Part shown: positions 53,500-62,320 of the stretch, one piece after another
Position numbering within the stretch: position 1 is the stretch's first letter
Layout of the letters: each line of letters begins with the position of its first letter
Assembly: GCA_013289665.1 (NCBI GenBank)
Contig: JABCZN010000001.1
Location: 310,001 to 374,000 of the forward strand
Source: Acidobacteriota bacterium
Lineage (GTDB): Bacteria > Acidobacteriota > Terriglobia > Acidiferrales > UBA7541
Direction: 5' to 3'
DNA: 64,000 bases
Made by a program: the position numbers and the translations under genes
The notes under the pieces: model-generated
Databases searched by the model: none
What the model saw: only the letters and a program-made list of their open reading frames with translations
Told to the model about the DNA's origin: nothing

Positions 53500-55602
53500 T
53501 CAAACGCGCGCGGCGGCCGCTTTGCGGGTTGGCAAGTTGATCTCGGCCACGAGTTCGGTCCCCGTGTCGGCAGACGACTTGATGAAAAGTTCTCCACCAA
53601 CAAGGCGCAGGCGCTCCCGCATGCTGGTCAGCCCGATTCCACTTGGCGCGGCGGAAGTATCGAAGCCAATTCCATCGTCGGCAACGCAAAGGCTGATTGT
53701 TTTACCGCACATGGCAACTTTCACAAAAGCCGTCGTGCCGCCGCTGTGCTTCACAACGTTGCTCAGAGCCTCTTGCGCAATGCGGAACATGCACAGCTCC
53801 ACCGGTTCAGGCAGACGATCCACCTGGCAATCCACGCTGAGCTCGATTGTCAGATGATACTGGGCCGCCAATTTGTCGCAAAGCTCTCTCAGCGCCGAAG
53901 CGAGCCCCAGATATTGCAGCCGCGAAGAGTGCAAATCGTGGGAAAGCTTGTGGATGCTGGTTGCCAGTTCGGTGGCCAGTTGAGAAATCATGTCCGTCAG
54001 TGCGCTGGACGAATCGCTCGGCCCGCTCGCCATTGTTTCGCGAAGCACGCACAAATCCGCGGCTATCGCAGCCGCTTGCTGTCCAATATCGTCATGGAGT
54101 TCCCGGCTGATTCGGCGCCGCTCATCTTCCTGTGCTTCAATCAGGCGGCCGGTCAGCGTGACCAGTTCCTGGTCGCGCTGTTTCAGGGGGGAAATGTCTC
54201 GCAACATCCCGATGATAAACGGCTGGCCGCCGTCCTGCGGTTTCAACAGCGAAACGCTCACCCGTCCCCACGCAATCGTTCCATCTCTCCGATAGAACCT
54301 CTTGTCGATTTGGTAGCTCGAGCGCGAGCCGGCGCAAAGGTCCCTCAGCAGCGGCGCTTCGGCCTCGAGATCTTCTGGGTGAGAAAGCTGCGCACAGCTC
54401 ATTTGATGCAACTCCGCTTCGGTGTATCCAAACATGGCGCAAAATGCCGGGTTCACAATCGCAAGTTTTCCGTCAAGCGACTCCAGCGCCACTCCGACCG
54501 AAGCCTGCTCAAACAACTGCCGAAAACGATTTTCACTTTCGGCCAAGGCCTCCGACGCGAACTTGTGTTCCTGGATCATGGCCGCCAGTGGTATCAACGG
54601 AACGATCAGCAGGATCCAGAACAACTGCATGGACTCGACTTTTGCGATCGAGGAATCCTGCGTGAATGTCCCGTCGCCGCGGTAGGCCCTCCAGAAAGAA
54701 ACGCAGACAATCGTCGCGATTGCCAGGCTGTTGCCTGCGGAACCAAACCGGATCGCAGCCCACAGCAGCAGAGGCAGGGAAATCAAGAATGTTGCCGGCT
54801 CCCAACTCGGGCTGGCATACCCAGATCCAAAAATCAGGTAGCCGGTCGCCAACAGCAGCCCCGCCAGCGCGAACGCCTCCGCCAACCGTTTGGACTGCCA
54901 TGTTCGAATCCAGAAACGCCAGCGCGATGCCAGCTGCAGAATCACTGGCACGAACACCAGGAACGACACCGTGTTCGTCAGCCAGATCCGGCTCAAGGAA
55001 GGCCAGAAACTAGGCGGCCAACCGTACAGCCGGATCGTTTCCTCCGGACAAAAGTTGTTCACCGCACTTACCAGGCCGAAGGCCGCAAAGCCCGGCACGA
55101 GAAGCGCCACCCCCAGGAAAACCAGCACATCGTTCAGGCGATCAAAGCTGAACAGAGAAGGTTCCAGTCGTTTCAGAATTGCCGCGGCGGTTAGTGCAAG
55201 AAAGCTATTGTGGCCGATCTGAAACGCCAGCCACATGGCTCCGAGGTGATACGTCCAATGCACTAATATATGCGCTGGAACCATCGCGAGCAGATACATC
55301 CACCAGCGGCGCACGGGAGTCAGCAGCAAAGCCGCGACTAGAACGGCGTTGGATGGCCAAAGCGCTGCCTTTGTCGAGCCGCCAAACCGCAAATTCATGC
55401 TGGTTATGGCAACGACGTAATAGGTGACGGCAACGATCAGCAGGCTGGCAGCCACTTGCGCGGCGTTTCCTGCGAGCGCAGCTCGTACTCTTTCCAGGGC
55501 TGCGGAAAGGGAAGAAGTGAAATCCTGGGAGGCTTCGCTCGGCAGCGCGACGCTACTCAGGGAAGACGGTTTTTCGAACTGCGGAGTATCCGGTGGAAGC
55601 AT
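53500..55602 (-). CDS. Orphan sensor histidine kinase: MASE1, PAS, HisKA_3, HATPase_c
   Basis: From the ATG at 55602 (AGGA upstream) the protein of 700 residues has an N-terminal MASE1 module with eight or more membrane spans (residues 50-350). A PAS domain follows (ENRFRQLFEQASVGVALESLDGKLAIVNPAFCAMFGYTEAEL), then a NarL-type dimerisation helix with the phospho-His at about residue 503 in ERRRISRELHDDIGQQ. The ATPase domain has EALSNVVKHSGG and DDGIGFD / GIGLTSMRERL. HisKA_3 kinases normally pair with a LuxR-type response regulator; none is encoded nearby. Confidence 0.93.
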   Translation of the reverse strand: MLPPDTPQFEKPSSLSSVALPSEASQDFTSSLSAALERVRAALAGNAAQVAASLLIVAVTYYVVAITSMNLRFGGSTKAALWPSNAVLVAALLLTPVRRWWMYLLAMVPAHILVHWTYHLGAMWLAFQIGHNSFLALTAAAILKRLEPSLFSFDRLNDVLVFLGVALLVPGFAAFGLVSAVNNFCPEETIRLYGWPPSFWPSLSRIWLTNTVSFLVFVPVILQLASRWRFWIRTWQSKRLAEAFALAGLLLATGYLIFGSGYASPSWEPATFLISLPLLLWAAIRFGSAGNSLAIATIVCVSFWRAYRGDGTFTQDSSIAKVESMQLFWILLIVPLIPLAAMIQEHKFASEALAESENRFRQLFEQASVGVALESLDGKLAIVNPAFCAMFGYTEAELHQMSCAQLSHPEDLEAEAPLLRDLCAGSRSSYQIDKRFYRRDGTIAWGRVSVSLLKPQDGGQPFIIGMLRDISPLKQRDQELVTLTGRLIEAQEDERRRISRELHDDIGQQAAAIAADLCVLRETMASGPSDSSSALTDMISQLATELATSIHKLSHDLHSSRLQYLGLASALRELCDKLAAQYHLTIELSVDCQVDRLPEPVELCMFRIAQEALSNVVKHSGGTTAFVKVAMCGKTISLCVADDGIGFDTSAAPSGIGLTSMRERLRLVGGELFIKSSADTGTELVAEINLPTRKAAAARV

Positions 55603-56033
55603 GGTCGCAGTCCTGTCCACACAATCTGAATCAACCAACCACTCGCACCGAATCTAGTGGCGCGGATTTTACAGAAAGCCGGGTTTCAAAACAATTGCAA
55701 ACAGCGGAGTATAAACGCCCCTCCACGTCGCCCCAACGGGGGTAATGGAATACCGCAATTCCAGCTCAGACAGCTGATTCTGGTCCCCCACATTCAAACA
55801 TGGTGACCGTACTCTTCAGTACGAGAATGCCCCTGGGGGGACTTGGCGGAGATGCAATGGAGTCCCCGTGGTGACGCTCTTTAGACGCTCTTTAATCATA
55901 ACTATCGGGCGCTCGCAAATGGATGTAAAATCGCGATTACCGGAGAGCCGGCCTGCGCAAGCCGGCGGCTCCTTCCAAGCCGCGGCCCGCGCCCTGCGCT
56001 GCCGGCGCTTGGCATTCGAGCGAGAGGCACGCC
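55603..56033. other. Divergent intergenic region upstream of the kinase and the TPR protein
   Basis: No gene is evident. It holds an exact 11-bp tandem repeat GACGCTCTTTA at 55873-55894, the spacing used by PhoB/OmpR-type regulators, and a GC-rich palindrome with GCCGGC arms near 55951-55970. Promoters for both flanking genes must lie here; no consensus -10/-35 pair is convincing. Confidence 0.35.
55873..55894. repeat. Exact 11-bp tandem repeat
   Basis: GACGCTCTTTA occurs twice without a spacer, 140 bases upstream of the TPR gene. One-turn direct repeats are the usual binding arrangement for PhoB/OmpR-type response regulators; whether that applies here is untested. Confidence 0.4.
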
Positions 56034-56906
56034 ATGTGGATTTTTCGTGCTTTGCGGCAGACCAGCCTGATTCGAACCGCGCTGGCGATTTACTTTTCCC
56101 TTTTTGCATTTTCCCCTCAGTCTCTCCACGCTCAGCAGGACGGTTCATCGAGCGGTGCAGCGCCAGGCTGGCCAATGCACAATTCCGCGCCGTCGCATGG
56201 GCTTCCCGACGCGATGGGCGCGGCACCGCTGAAGACTCCGGAGAATAATGGATCTTGTTTGCTGTGGGCGGCCGTCCTGGCGCCGCCCAACGCCGTCAGC
56301 ACTGCCACGCTGCAAATCCCGGGAAAAGCTCGCGGCGAATACGATAAAGGGTGTGGCGACTTGCGAAACAGGAAATTCGAAAGCGCCGAAAATCATCTGC
56401 GCAAGGCGGTGGAGCTGTATCCCCGGTACGCGGGCGCACTAGTCCTGCTGGGCCAGCTGCTCGCGGTCCGCAGCCGGGTCGAGGAAGCGCGAGGCGTGTG
56501 TTCTCAGGCCTCCACCGTGGATCCGGATTTTGTCCCGGCTTACCTCTGCCTCGCGGACGTTTCCGGACAGCTTCGAAACTGGAATCAGACGCTGGAGTTT
56601 GCGGATCACGCTCTCAAGCTTGATCCGGTGCAGAACTTTTACGGTCACTTTTACATGGCAGTCGCGCAATTTCATCTGAGTCAATTGCCGGGAGCGGAGA
56701 AAAACGCCTTGCAAGCAGTTGACGACGACCATCTCCATCGTTTGCCTCAGGCGCACCTCTTGCTGGCGCAGATCTATGGGACCAGGCACGACTTGAAGAA
56801 CGTCGCCACGCAGCTTCGGGCCTATCTCCAGGTCGCTCCCAATTCCCAGGATGCTCCCGATGTTAGGAAAAGACTGGAAGATCTCGAAGGCCAGATTTCG
56901 AGATAG
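56034..56906 (+). CDS. Exported TPR-repeat protein
   Basis: A signal peptide (TSLIRTALAIYFSLFAFSPQSLHAQ) precedes about 60 residues of low-complexity linker and then four to five tetratricopeptide repeats from residue 100 to 285 (GCGDLRNRKFESAENHLRKAVELYPRYAGALVLLGQLLAVRSRVEEARGVCSQASTVDPDFVPAYLCLADV ...). GAGAGG precedes the ATG. TPR proteins in the periplasm are usually scaffolds; the partner is unknown. It is monocistronic as far as can be seen. Confidence 0.8.
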   Translation: MWIFRALRQTSLIRTALAIYFSLFAFSPQSLHAQQDGSSSGAAPGWPMHNSAPSHGLPDAMGAAPLKTPENNGSCLLWAAVLAPPNAVSTATLQIPGKARGEYDKGCGDLRNRKFESAENHLRKAVELYPRYAGALVLLGQLLAVRSRVEEARGVCSQASTVDPDFVPAYLCLADVSGQLRNWNQTLEFADHALKLDPVQNFYGHFYMAVAQFHLSQLPGAEKNALQAVDDDHLHRLPQAHLLLAQIYGTRHDLKNVATQLRAYLQVAPNSQDAPDVRKRLEDLEGQISR

Positions 56907-57167
56907 GCGGATCAATCCAATTGCCTGGGCGGAACAGAGGCAAATTGGGGTGAGATGGCGCGCTTCAGAAATTATTCATCTTTACCGAGCCGGCGAAAAT
57001 AGTTCCGTCGGCGACTATTCCTCCCATTTTGCGCGCCGCAACGCCGGCCAGCCCCACCGAAGCGCAACATTTGCAAGAGGGACAATTCGGAATGCAGCCA
57101 AACGGGCGGGGAGTGATTTTCGTTCCCGGACGTGTTCCCCGGACTGCGGGGGGATGCGCAGTTGTTA
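56907..57167. other. Intergenic sequence upstream of the SatD gene
   Basis: I see no convincing gene. A plus-strand frame through 57029-57238 (PTEAQHLQEGQFGMQPNGRGVIFVPGRVP) looks protein-like but has no start with a ribosome-binding site and runs into the SatD promoter, so I do not call it. Confidence 0.35.
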
Positions 57168-57196
57168 TTGCACATAAATGTGCATTAGCATATAAT
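57168..57196 (+). promoter_or_regulatory. Promoter and palindromic operator of the satD-DUF3307 pair
   Basis: TTGCAC (57168-57173) and a perfect TATAAT (57191-57196) are 17 bases apart, a sigma-70-type promoter in a locally AT-rich stretch. A perfect inverted repeat TGCACAT-aa-ATGTGCA (57169-57184) overlaps the -35 box and spacer, the right place for a repressor. SatD has an HTH-like C-terminus and may bind here itself (inference). Confidence 0.65.
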
Positions 57197-57213
57197 TGCA
57201 TAGGAGTGTGCAT

Positions 57214-57891
57214 ATGTCGGAAAAGCTCTGGGGTGTGATCGTCTCCGATGTGGTTAGCTCAAGTCGAACCCAGGACCTGCGTTCTATGCTCAGTGCGGGG
57301 CTTCGGCGCGTCACGGCCGCCCATCTCGGGGAAAAGCGTATTCGTTTGCCGTACGCCGTCACCGCCGGGGATGAGTTTCAAACCGTCGTAAGCGACCTTC
57401 GCCAGATCCCCGGACTCCTGTTTGATTTGCGAAGGCGGATGCGCCCGCTGCGCCTGAGGATTGGAATTGGTATCGGCCGCATCTCCGGGCCTCTGCGACC
57501 GCCCGTTAATCAACTGGGCGGGCAGGCCTTTGAATTCGCCCGGACGGCGATCGGGGTGACGAAAGAAGGGCACTTGCATTCGGGAAAAGTTACCCGCTTT
57601 CGTTCGGAAAACGAGGAATTTGATCTGGTGGCAAACCTCGTTTACAACCTCCAGGATGCCTTGGTGGGCCATCTTTCCGAAAAGCAGTGGCGTACGGTTG
57701 ATGCGTACCTGGCTAAAGGGCGTGTGGACCTCGCGGCAAAGGTTCTCAGGATCAATGCATCCACGGCCTCGCGAAACTTGAGCCGCAGTCACCTCTGGCA
57801 GACTCTGGAGATGATGGATTCGATGAAGAAGATCATAGGGTCGCACTTTCAGCGAATGCACGAGTCCGTCAACTATGAAAGGATTGTATGA
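57214..57891 (+). CDS. SatD-family protein
   Basis: The product starts MSEKLWGVIVSDVVSSSRTQDLRSMLSAG and contains PYAVTAGDEFQTVVSDLRQIPGLLFDLRRR, the two blocks that define SatD-family proteins, plus RIGIGIGRISGP. The C-terminal 70 residues (LSEKQWRTVDAYLAKGRVDLAAKVLRINASTASRNLSRSHLWQTLEMMD) look like a helix-turn-helix. AGGAG lies seven bases before the ATG at 57214. The family was named from a streptococcal acid-tolerance locus; its activity is unknown. It overlaps the DUF3307 gene region. Confidence 0.85.
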   Translation: MSEKLWGVIVSDVVSSSRTQDLRSMLSAGLRRVTAAHLGEKRIRLPYAVTAGDEFQTVVSDLRQIPGLLFDLRRRMRPLRLRIGIGIGRISGPLRPPVNQLGGQAFEFARTAIGVTKEGHLHSGKVTRFRSENEEFDLVANLVYNLQDALVGHLSEKQWRTVDAYLAKGRVDLAAKVLRINASTASRNLSRSHLWQTLEMMDSMKKIIGSHFQRMHESVNYERIV

Positions 57892-57895
57892 AATC

Positions 57896-58684
57896 ATGCA
57901 TGTGTTCCTGACCTGCTTTCTTGCCCTGTACCTCGCTCATCTGCTCACAGATTTTGTTCTGCAATCCGATCAAATGGTCACCCGCAAGAGACGCGGGGCG
58001 GCCCTGGCGTACGCCGAGCATGGTGCGATTCATTTCTTTGCCGCCGCGGTATTCCTGGGATTTGCGATCCCCGGGCTCGCGGTCAGGATGGACTTCTACG
58101 GCTTCGTTCTTGCCTTGACCGTAGTCCATCTAGGCATCGACTGGCTGAAACTCCGTCTCGTCAATTCCGGCATGCTCGAAGACAGTGCGGGGACATTTTT
58201 GGGCGACCAGGCGTTGCACACGCTAACCGTTTTCCTTACAGCCTGGCTGATCGCCCGGCCCCCGTTCTTGACAGTGCTTGCAAAAATCCACTGGGCTCAG
58301 TCGGCGATAGAGAAACCTCTCCTTGTGCTGGTTGTCTACATCGCAGTGATTTTCGGCGGAGGCTACATTGTTCGTTTTCTGACGAAACCCCTCACCAAGC
58401 AGGACATGAGTATCTTGGGAGAAACCACCAATGAAATGCAGAACGCCGGAATGTATATCGGGTGGCTCGAACGCTTCGTCATCCTGACGGCGCTTGTTCT
58501 CCAGTCTCCGGCAACCGTAGGCCTGATCCTCACGGCAAAATCCATCGCGCGCTATCCGGAGATGAAGTCCGTGCGTTTTGCGGAGTACTTCTTGATCGGA
58601 ACCCTGCTCAGTATGAGCCTGGGGATCATGGGTGGAATTACCCTGTTGAAATTTCTCTACGGCGCGGTCACGCCCTCAAAATGA
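57896..58684 (+). CDS. DUF3307 membrane protein
   Basis: A polytopic protein with an N-terminal LALYLAHLLTDFVLQSDQMVTRKRRGAALAYAEHGAIHFFAA, the DUF3307 core with conserved His and Asp, and about six membrane spans. The ATG at 57896 has AAAGGAT upstream; an ATG at 57875 overlapping satD is also possible. SatD-DUF3307 neighbours recur in many bacteria, which suggests that the soluble SatD controls or assists this membrane protein. Confidence 0.82.
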   Translation: MHVFLTCFLALYLAHLLTDFVLQSDQMVTRKRRGAALAYAEHGAIHFFAAAVFLGFAIPGLAVRMDFYGFVLALTVVHLGIDWLKLRLVNSGMLEDSAGTFLGDQALHTLTVFLTAWLIARPPFLTVLAKIHWAQSAIEKPLLVLVVYIAVIFGGGYIVRFLTKPLTKQDMSILGETTNEMQNAGMYIGWLERFVILTALVLQSPATVGLILTAKSIARYPEMKSVRFAEYFLIGTLLSMSLGIMGGITLLKFLYGAVTPSK

Positions 58685-58771
58685 CCAGCATCTCTATTGC
58701 AGGAAACTTGGCGGAGGCCATCCGGGTGGTTAACTTAGTCTTTTAGGACGGCCACGGAAAGGAGCTTGGCG

Positions 58772-59497
58772 ATGGCAAGTATACAGAAAACAGCAATCGT
58801 GACCGGGGCTTCGCAGGGGATCGGCGCCGGACTCGTGGAAGCATTTTTGAAACGCGGCTATAACCTGGTTGCGAACTCGCGAAACATCGCCAAAACAAAC
58901 CCGTTCCCGGCGTCGGCGAATCTCGCGCTGGTCGGTGGAGACATCGGTGATCCGAACACCGCCGCTAAGATCGTGGAGACCGCCGTCTCCCGGTTCGGCC
59001 GCATCGACGTGCTGATAAACAACGCGGGCATTTTTATCCCCAAACCTTTCATCGACTACACCACCGAAGATTTCAACGATCTGGTCTCCACCACGCTCGC
59101 GGGCTTTCTCTACGTTTCGCAGCTCTCGGTGAAACAAATGTTGCGGCAGAAAAGCGGCAGCATCGTCAATATATCAACTACCGTTGTTGACCAGCCAATC
59201 GCAGGTGCACCGGCAGCGGTTCAAATTATGATTAAGGGCGGTTTGAATGCGGTGACGCGCGCGCTCGCCATCGAGTATGCAAAAGATGGCATTCGTGTAA
59301 ACACCGTTGCGGCGGGAAGCATCAATACTCCGATGCATAAACCCGAGACCCTTGAGTTTCGGAAAGGGTTGCACCCGGTCGGCAGAATCGGTGAAATCAA
59401 GGAAATCGTCGATGCAGTTCTGTTCCTGACAGACGCCACATTCACGACCGGTGAAATCCTGCACGTGGATGGTGGGGCACACGCGGGCAAGTGGTAA
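58772..59497 (+). CDS. Short-chain dehydrogenase/reductase with an altered active site
   Basis: The Rossmann motif TAIVTGASQGIGAGL, the NNAG motif and INTPMHKPET are all present, and the product is about 241 residues. However, the expected catalytic YxxxK is QIMIK (AAVQIMIKGGLNAVTRALAIEYAKDGIRVNTVAAG): the Lys is kept, the Tyr is not. The Ser of NISTTVVDQ is conserved. AAGGAG lies eight bases before the ATG at 58772. This could be a non-classical subfamily with a different proton donor, or a binding protein. Confidence 0.85.
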   Translation: MASIQKTAIVTGASQGIGAGLVEAFLKRGYNLVANSRNIAKTNPFPASANLALVGGDIGDPNTAAKIVETAVSRFGRIDVLINNAGIFIPKPFIDYTTEDFNDLVSTTLAGFLYVSQLSVKQMLRQKSGSIVNISTTVVDQPIAGAPAAVQIMIKGGLNAVTRALAIEYAKDGIRVNTVAAGSINTPMHKPETLEFRKGLHPVGRIGEIKEIVDAVLFLTDATFTTGEILHVDGGAHAGKW

Positions 59498-59577
59498 TTC
59501 GCGCAAGCCAGCTCAAGTGTGACCCACTCGCCCCGAGGACGGGACAGCCGGCCTAAACCTTTGCTAGAATCGCGCAC

Positions 59578-60018
59578 ATGAAGAGACGCACCATGCTTCA
59601 ATCGCTTCCTGTACTTTCCTTTCTTCAACCGGCAGGCTGGGCCGACTCGCTACAGGAGAAGTCGGGCTTCGGGCAAAACTCAACTGCGGTCTATGAGCTC
59701 CGCGTCTATCACGTTTATGATGGCAAGCTCGAGGATTTGCTGCGCCGCTTTCGCGAACACACTACGAGGCTGTTTGAAAAGCACGGAATCAAGAACATAG
59801 CGTACTGGACGCCTACCGACGAGCCCCTCAAAGGCAAGACTCTTGTGTACATCCTCGCGCATCCGAATCGCGACGCCGCGACCGCCAACTGGCAAGCTTT
59901 CCGCGATGATCCGGAATGGCAGAGCGTACGCGACAAGTCCGAGGCCAATGGCAAGCTGGTCGAGAAAATTGAATCCACGTTCCTTGTTCTAACGGACTTC
60001 TCCCCGCGGCAGCCTTGA
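59578..60018 (+). CDS. NIPSNAP-family protein
   Basis: After a short, possibly signal-like N-terminus (TMLQSLPVLSFLQPAGWADS) the protein has the NIPSNAP ferredoxin-like fold: VYELRVYHVYDGKLEDLLRRFREHTTRLFEKHGIKNIAYWTPTDEPLKGKTLVYILAHPNRDAATANWQAFRDDPEW. It has 146 residues. The role of bacterial NIPSNAP proteins is not established. A redoxin gene follows after 70 bases. Confidence 0.85.
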   Translation: MKRRTMLQSLPVLSFLQPAGWADSLQEKSGFGQNSTAVYELRVYHVYDGKLEDLLRRFREHTTRLFEKHGIKNIAYWTPTDEPLKGKTLVYILAHPNRDAATANWQAFRDDPEWQSVRDKSEANGKLVEKIESTFLVLTDFSPRQP

Positions 60019-60088
60019 CCAGGGTCTCCCGATTCCCAGGTATTGAGATGTAGTCCGGCCACGCGCATCCAACTGTGGAGGTTTTCGC

Positions 60089-60685
60089 ATGCGAGCTGAC
60101 ATTGTTCCAGGTGCTATCTTTCCCGATTACGAGCTTTCCGACCACACCGCGAAACGCCGCAAGCTCTCCGAGCTGCAAGGACCGCATCCCATGGTTCTCG
60201 TCCTCAGCCGCGGCGGTTTCTGCCCCAAGGACCGCCGCCAGGCCGAAGGCCTCGTCCAACTCCATCGCGAACTGGAGGTCTCCTATTGCCGGCTCGTCAC
60301 GATCAGCACCGACAACATCACCGAGACCAACGAATACCGCAGCGGCATCGACGCCCACTGGCCATTTCTTTCCGACGCGGGCCGCATCGTCCAAAAAGAT
60401 CTCGACATCGCCGAATACACCGATCCTCTCCACAATCCCATGATCCCCCACGTCATCGTCCTCGAGCCGGGTCTCCTCATTTACAAAATTTACAACGGCT
60501 ACTGGTTCCTTGGCCGCCCCACTCTCGAAGACCTCCGTCAGGACCTCCGCGCCGTGACCAAAAAATGCCGCCCCGACTGGGACATCACCACCCCCGCACT
60601 AAAAGCCGCCTGGCAGCAAGGCCGCAAAGACCTCTTCTATCCCTACGGCAAATCCTACGTCCAAACCCTCGGAGAACAGGATTAG
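60089..60685 (+). CDS. Peroxiredoxin-like (AhpC/TSA) protein
   Basis: The thioredoxin-fold block FPDYELSDHTAKRRKLSELQGPHPMVLVLSRGGFCPKDRRQAEGL holds one candidate peroxidatic Cys in GGFCPKDRR; the second Cys of CxxC-type redoxins is absent, and the later Cys residues (YCRL, KKCR) are possible resolvers. The later STDNITETNEYRSGIDAHWPFLSDAGRIVQKDLDIAEY matches the family. GGAGG precedes the ATG by eight bases. Probably a cytosolic peroxide or quinone reductase; no thioredoxin gene is nearby. Confidence 0.8.
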   Translation: MRADIVPGAIFPDYELSDHTAKRRKLSELQGPHPMVLVLSRGGFCPKDRRQAEGLVQLHRELEVSYCRLVTISTDNITETNEYRSGIDAHWPFLSDAGRIVQKDLDIAEYTDPLHNPMIPHVIVLEPGLLIYKIYNGYWFLGRPTLEDLRQDLRAVTKKCRPDWDITTPALKAAWQQGRKDLFYPYGKSYVQTLGEQD

Positions 60686-61081
60686 CCGCGCCATCCCCAT
60701 CAACCATGTGGTCGGTGTATGCTCCCTCCTTCTAGGAGGGACGAGGAGCGATTGGAAGAAAATTGCGATCACGTGGACTACGTCCGCCTCAGTTGACTTC
60801 TACAGCCTGTTCGTGCTCGCGCAATTGTGGAAGTGGCTTGCTGTTCCGCTTCTGCATATACCGGAACCAAGTTGCTGGCTAATTTATGGTTTGCCGATGA
60901 TCGGATTGCTGACCGCAAGGGTAGACATCCCAGCGCATGAACGATCCTGGGTGCCCATCGGTTTTTGAAGGTGGGCCCTGGGTTCTCCTTCTCCCTCTCG
61001 TGATCTCATCCGCGCAATTGCAATTCCAGCGGGGCTCTGACGAGTTTCGCGGCAGGCGTTCCGGCCGAGCGCCCCAGAAAC
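60686..61081. other. Intergenic region between convergent genes; one weak membrane-like frame
   Basis: Only one frame draws attention, plus strand 60708-60968 (GTG start, no ribosome-binding site), reading LYSLF-like DFYSLFVLAQLWKWLAVPLLHIPEPS and one further hydrophobic stretch. It looks like a piece of a small membrane protein, perhaps a relic, but cannot be called a gene. No terminator hairpin is evident. Confidence 0.3.
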
Positions 61082-62320
61082 TTAGCCGTTCAATACCTCC
61101 GCCGCCGTCAGCGCATAAATCGCCGCGCAATCGACCATCCTCCGCAGGTCCACGCACTCGTTCGGTCCATGTGCCACCGAAAGCAGTCCCGGCCCATAAG
61201 CGTACGCAGGCATCCCAGCCTCCGCATAGAACCGCGTTTCCAGCAGTCCGGGACACATTTCAAAGCCAGCCGCTTTACCCGTCACCTCTCGCACGCAGCG
61301 CGAAAGCGCCTTGCCTAACGCTTCGCTCTCATCCGATCGAGCCGAACACCCCTCCTGCAGCACTTCCCATTCGAGCGGAACCCCTATCTCCCTGCATTCT
61401 TCCAGCGCGCCCAGCAATCTTGCTTTTTCTTCCGCAAGGTTTTCTTCCGGATTGATTCTCCGGTCCACCGTGAACCAGCACTCCGCTGGCACCACATTAA
61501 AATTGGTTCCGCCGCCACTCTGCCCGCCCAGCATCAGAATCGAATTCCGCTTTTGATCGGTGCCAACCGCGCATCGCGTGCTGCACTGTTCCACCTCGCG
61601 CTTCAATTGCTGCAACCGCTCAGCCACGCGATGCATCCGCTCAAACGCGTTCGCCCCCTGATGCTGCAATCCCACATGTGCCGACTTTCCCAGCACCCGC
61701 ACGCGCAGCGAAATCGCCCCGCGATTGGCGTTCCACACCACGCCGCTGGTCGGCTCCGCCAGCAGCATGCCCACCCCGGCTTGCCCCAGCAATCCTTCCC
61801 GTGCCAGCCTCCCAGACCCGCGCTTTCCCCCGGTCTCTTCATCGGGCACCAGCATCAGGCCGATTCTCCCCTTCAACTCTGCGCCGCACTTCCGTAGCGC
61901 CAGCATCGCATAGAGCATCGCCACGATCCCGCCCTTCATGTCGCAAGCCCCACGCCCAAACAAAAAATTCTCTTTGCGCACCGGCCGAAACTGTTCCGGG
62001 GATTGCGCGGGAACCACATCGTAATGCCCGTGAAAATAGAGCGTCCTCGCTCCACTCCCATAGCTCGCCAGAAGAGACGCCGGAACATTTTCGCCCACGC
62101 CGCCCGCTCCGGCGGGAACGATTCGCTGACACTCCAGCCCCAGTTCCGCAATGCGACGTTCCAGCAAGTCCGTGCAAACCCGATAATTATTCCCCGGCGG
62201 ATTCTCAGTGGGAATCGCAACAAGTTCCGCCAGCAGCCCGGCCATTTCTTCCTTGCGCTCGTTCAGCCAGCGAAACGTGTCAACGGTTGGCAACGAATCG
62301 GCGAGCAGTTTTTGTTTCAT
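61082..62320 (-). CDS. M20 metallopeptidase (ArgE/DapE/ACY1 family)
   Basis: A di-zinc amidohydrolase of 412 residues. Metal and catalytic residues are in place: YFHGHYDVVP (His and catalytic Asp), GRGACDMKGGIVAML (bridging Asp), VPDEETGGKRGSG (catalytic and metal Glu), a Glu in LLAEPTS, and a final His in SVAHGPNECVDL. The lid dimerisation domain begins GAISLRVRVLGKSAHVGLQHQGANAFERM. The ATG at 62320 was chosen because the upstream frame to 62419 is compositionally unlike the protein. The substrate is an N-acyl amino acid or peptide; not arginine biosynthesis by context. Confidence 0.92.
   Translation of the reverse strand: MKQKLLADSLPTVDTFRWLNERKEEMAGLLAELVAIPTENPPGNNYRVCTDLLERRIAELGLECQRIVPAGAGGVGENVPASLLASYGSGARTLYFHGHYDVVPAQSPEQFRPVRKENFLFGRGACDMKGGIVAMLYAMLALRKCGAELKGRIGLMLVPDEETGGKRGSGRLAREGLLGQAGVGMLLAEPTSGVVWNANRGAISLRVRVLGKSAHVGLQHQGANAFERMHRVAERLQQLKREVEQCSTRCAVGTDQKRNSILMLGGQSGGGTNFNVVPAECWFTVDRRINPEENLAEEKARLLGALEECREIGVPLEWEVLQEGCSARSDESEALGKALSRCVREVTGKAAGFEMCPGLLETRFYAEAGMPAYAYGPGLLSVAHGPNECVDLRRMVDCAAIYALTAAEVLNG

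Noticed and set aside
60708..60968. 86-codon membrane-like frame as a real gene
   Set aside because: No ribosome-binding site, only a GTG start, and no recognisable family; left as a note on the intergenic region.
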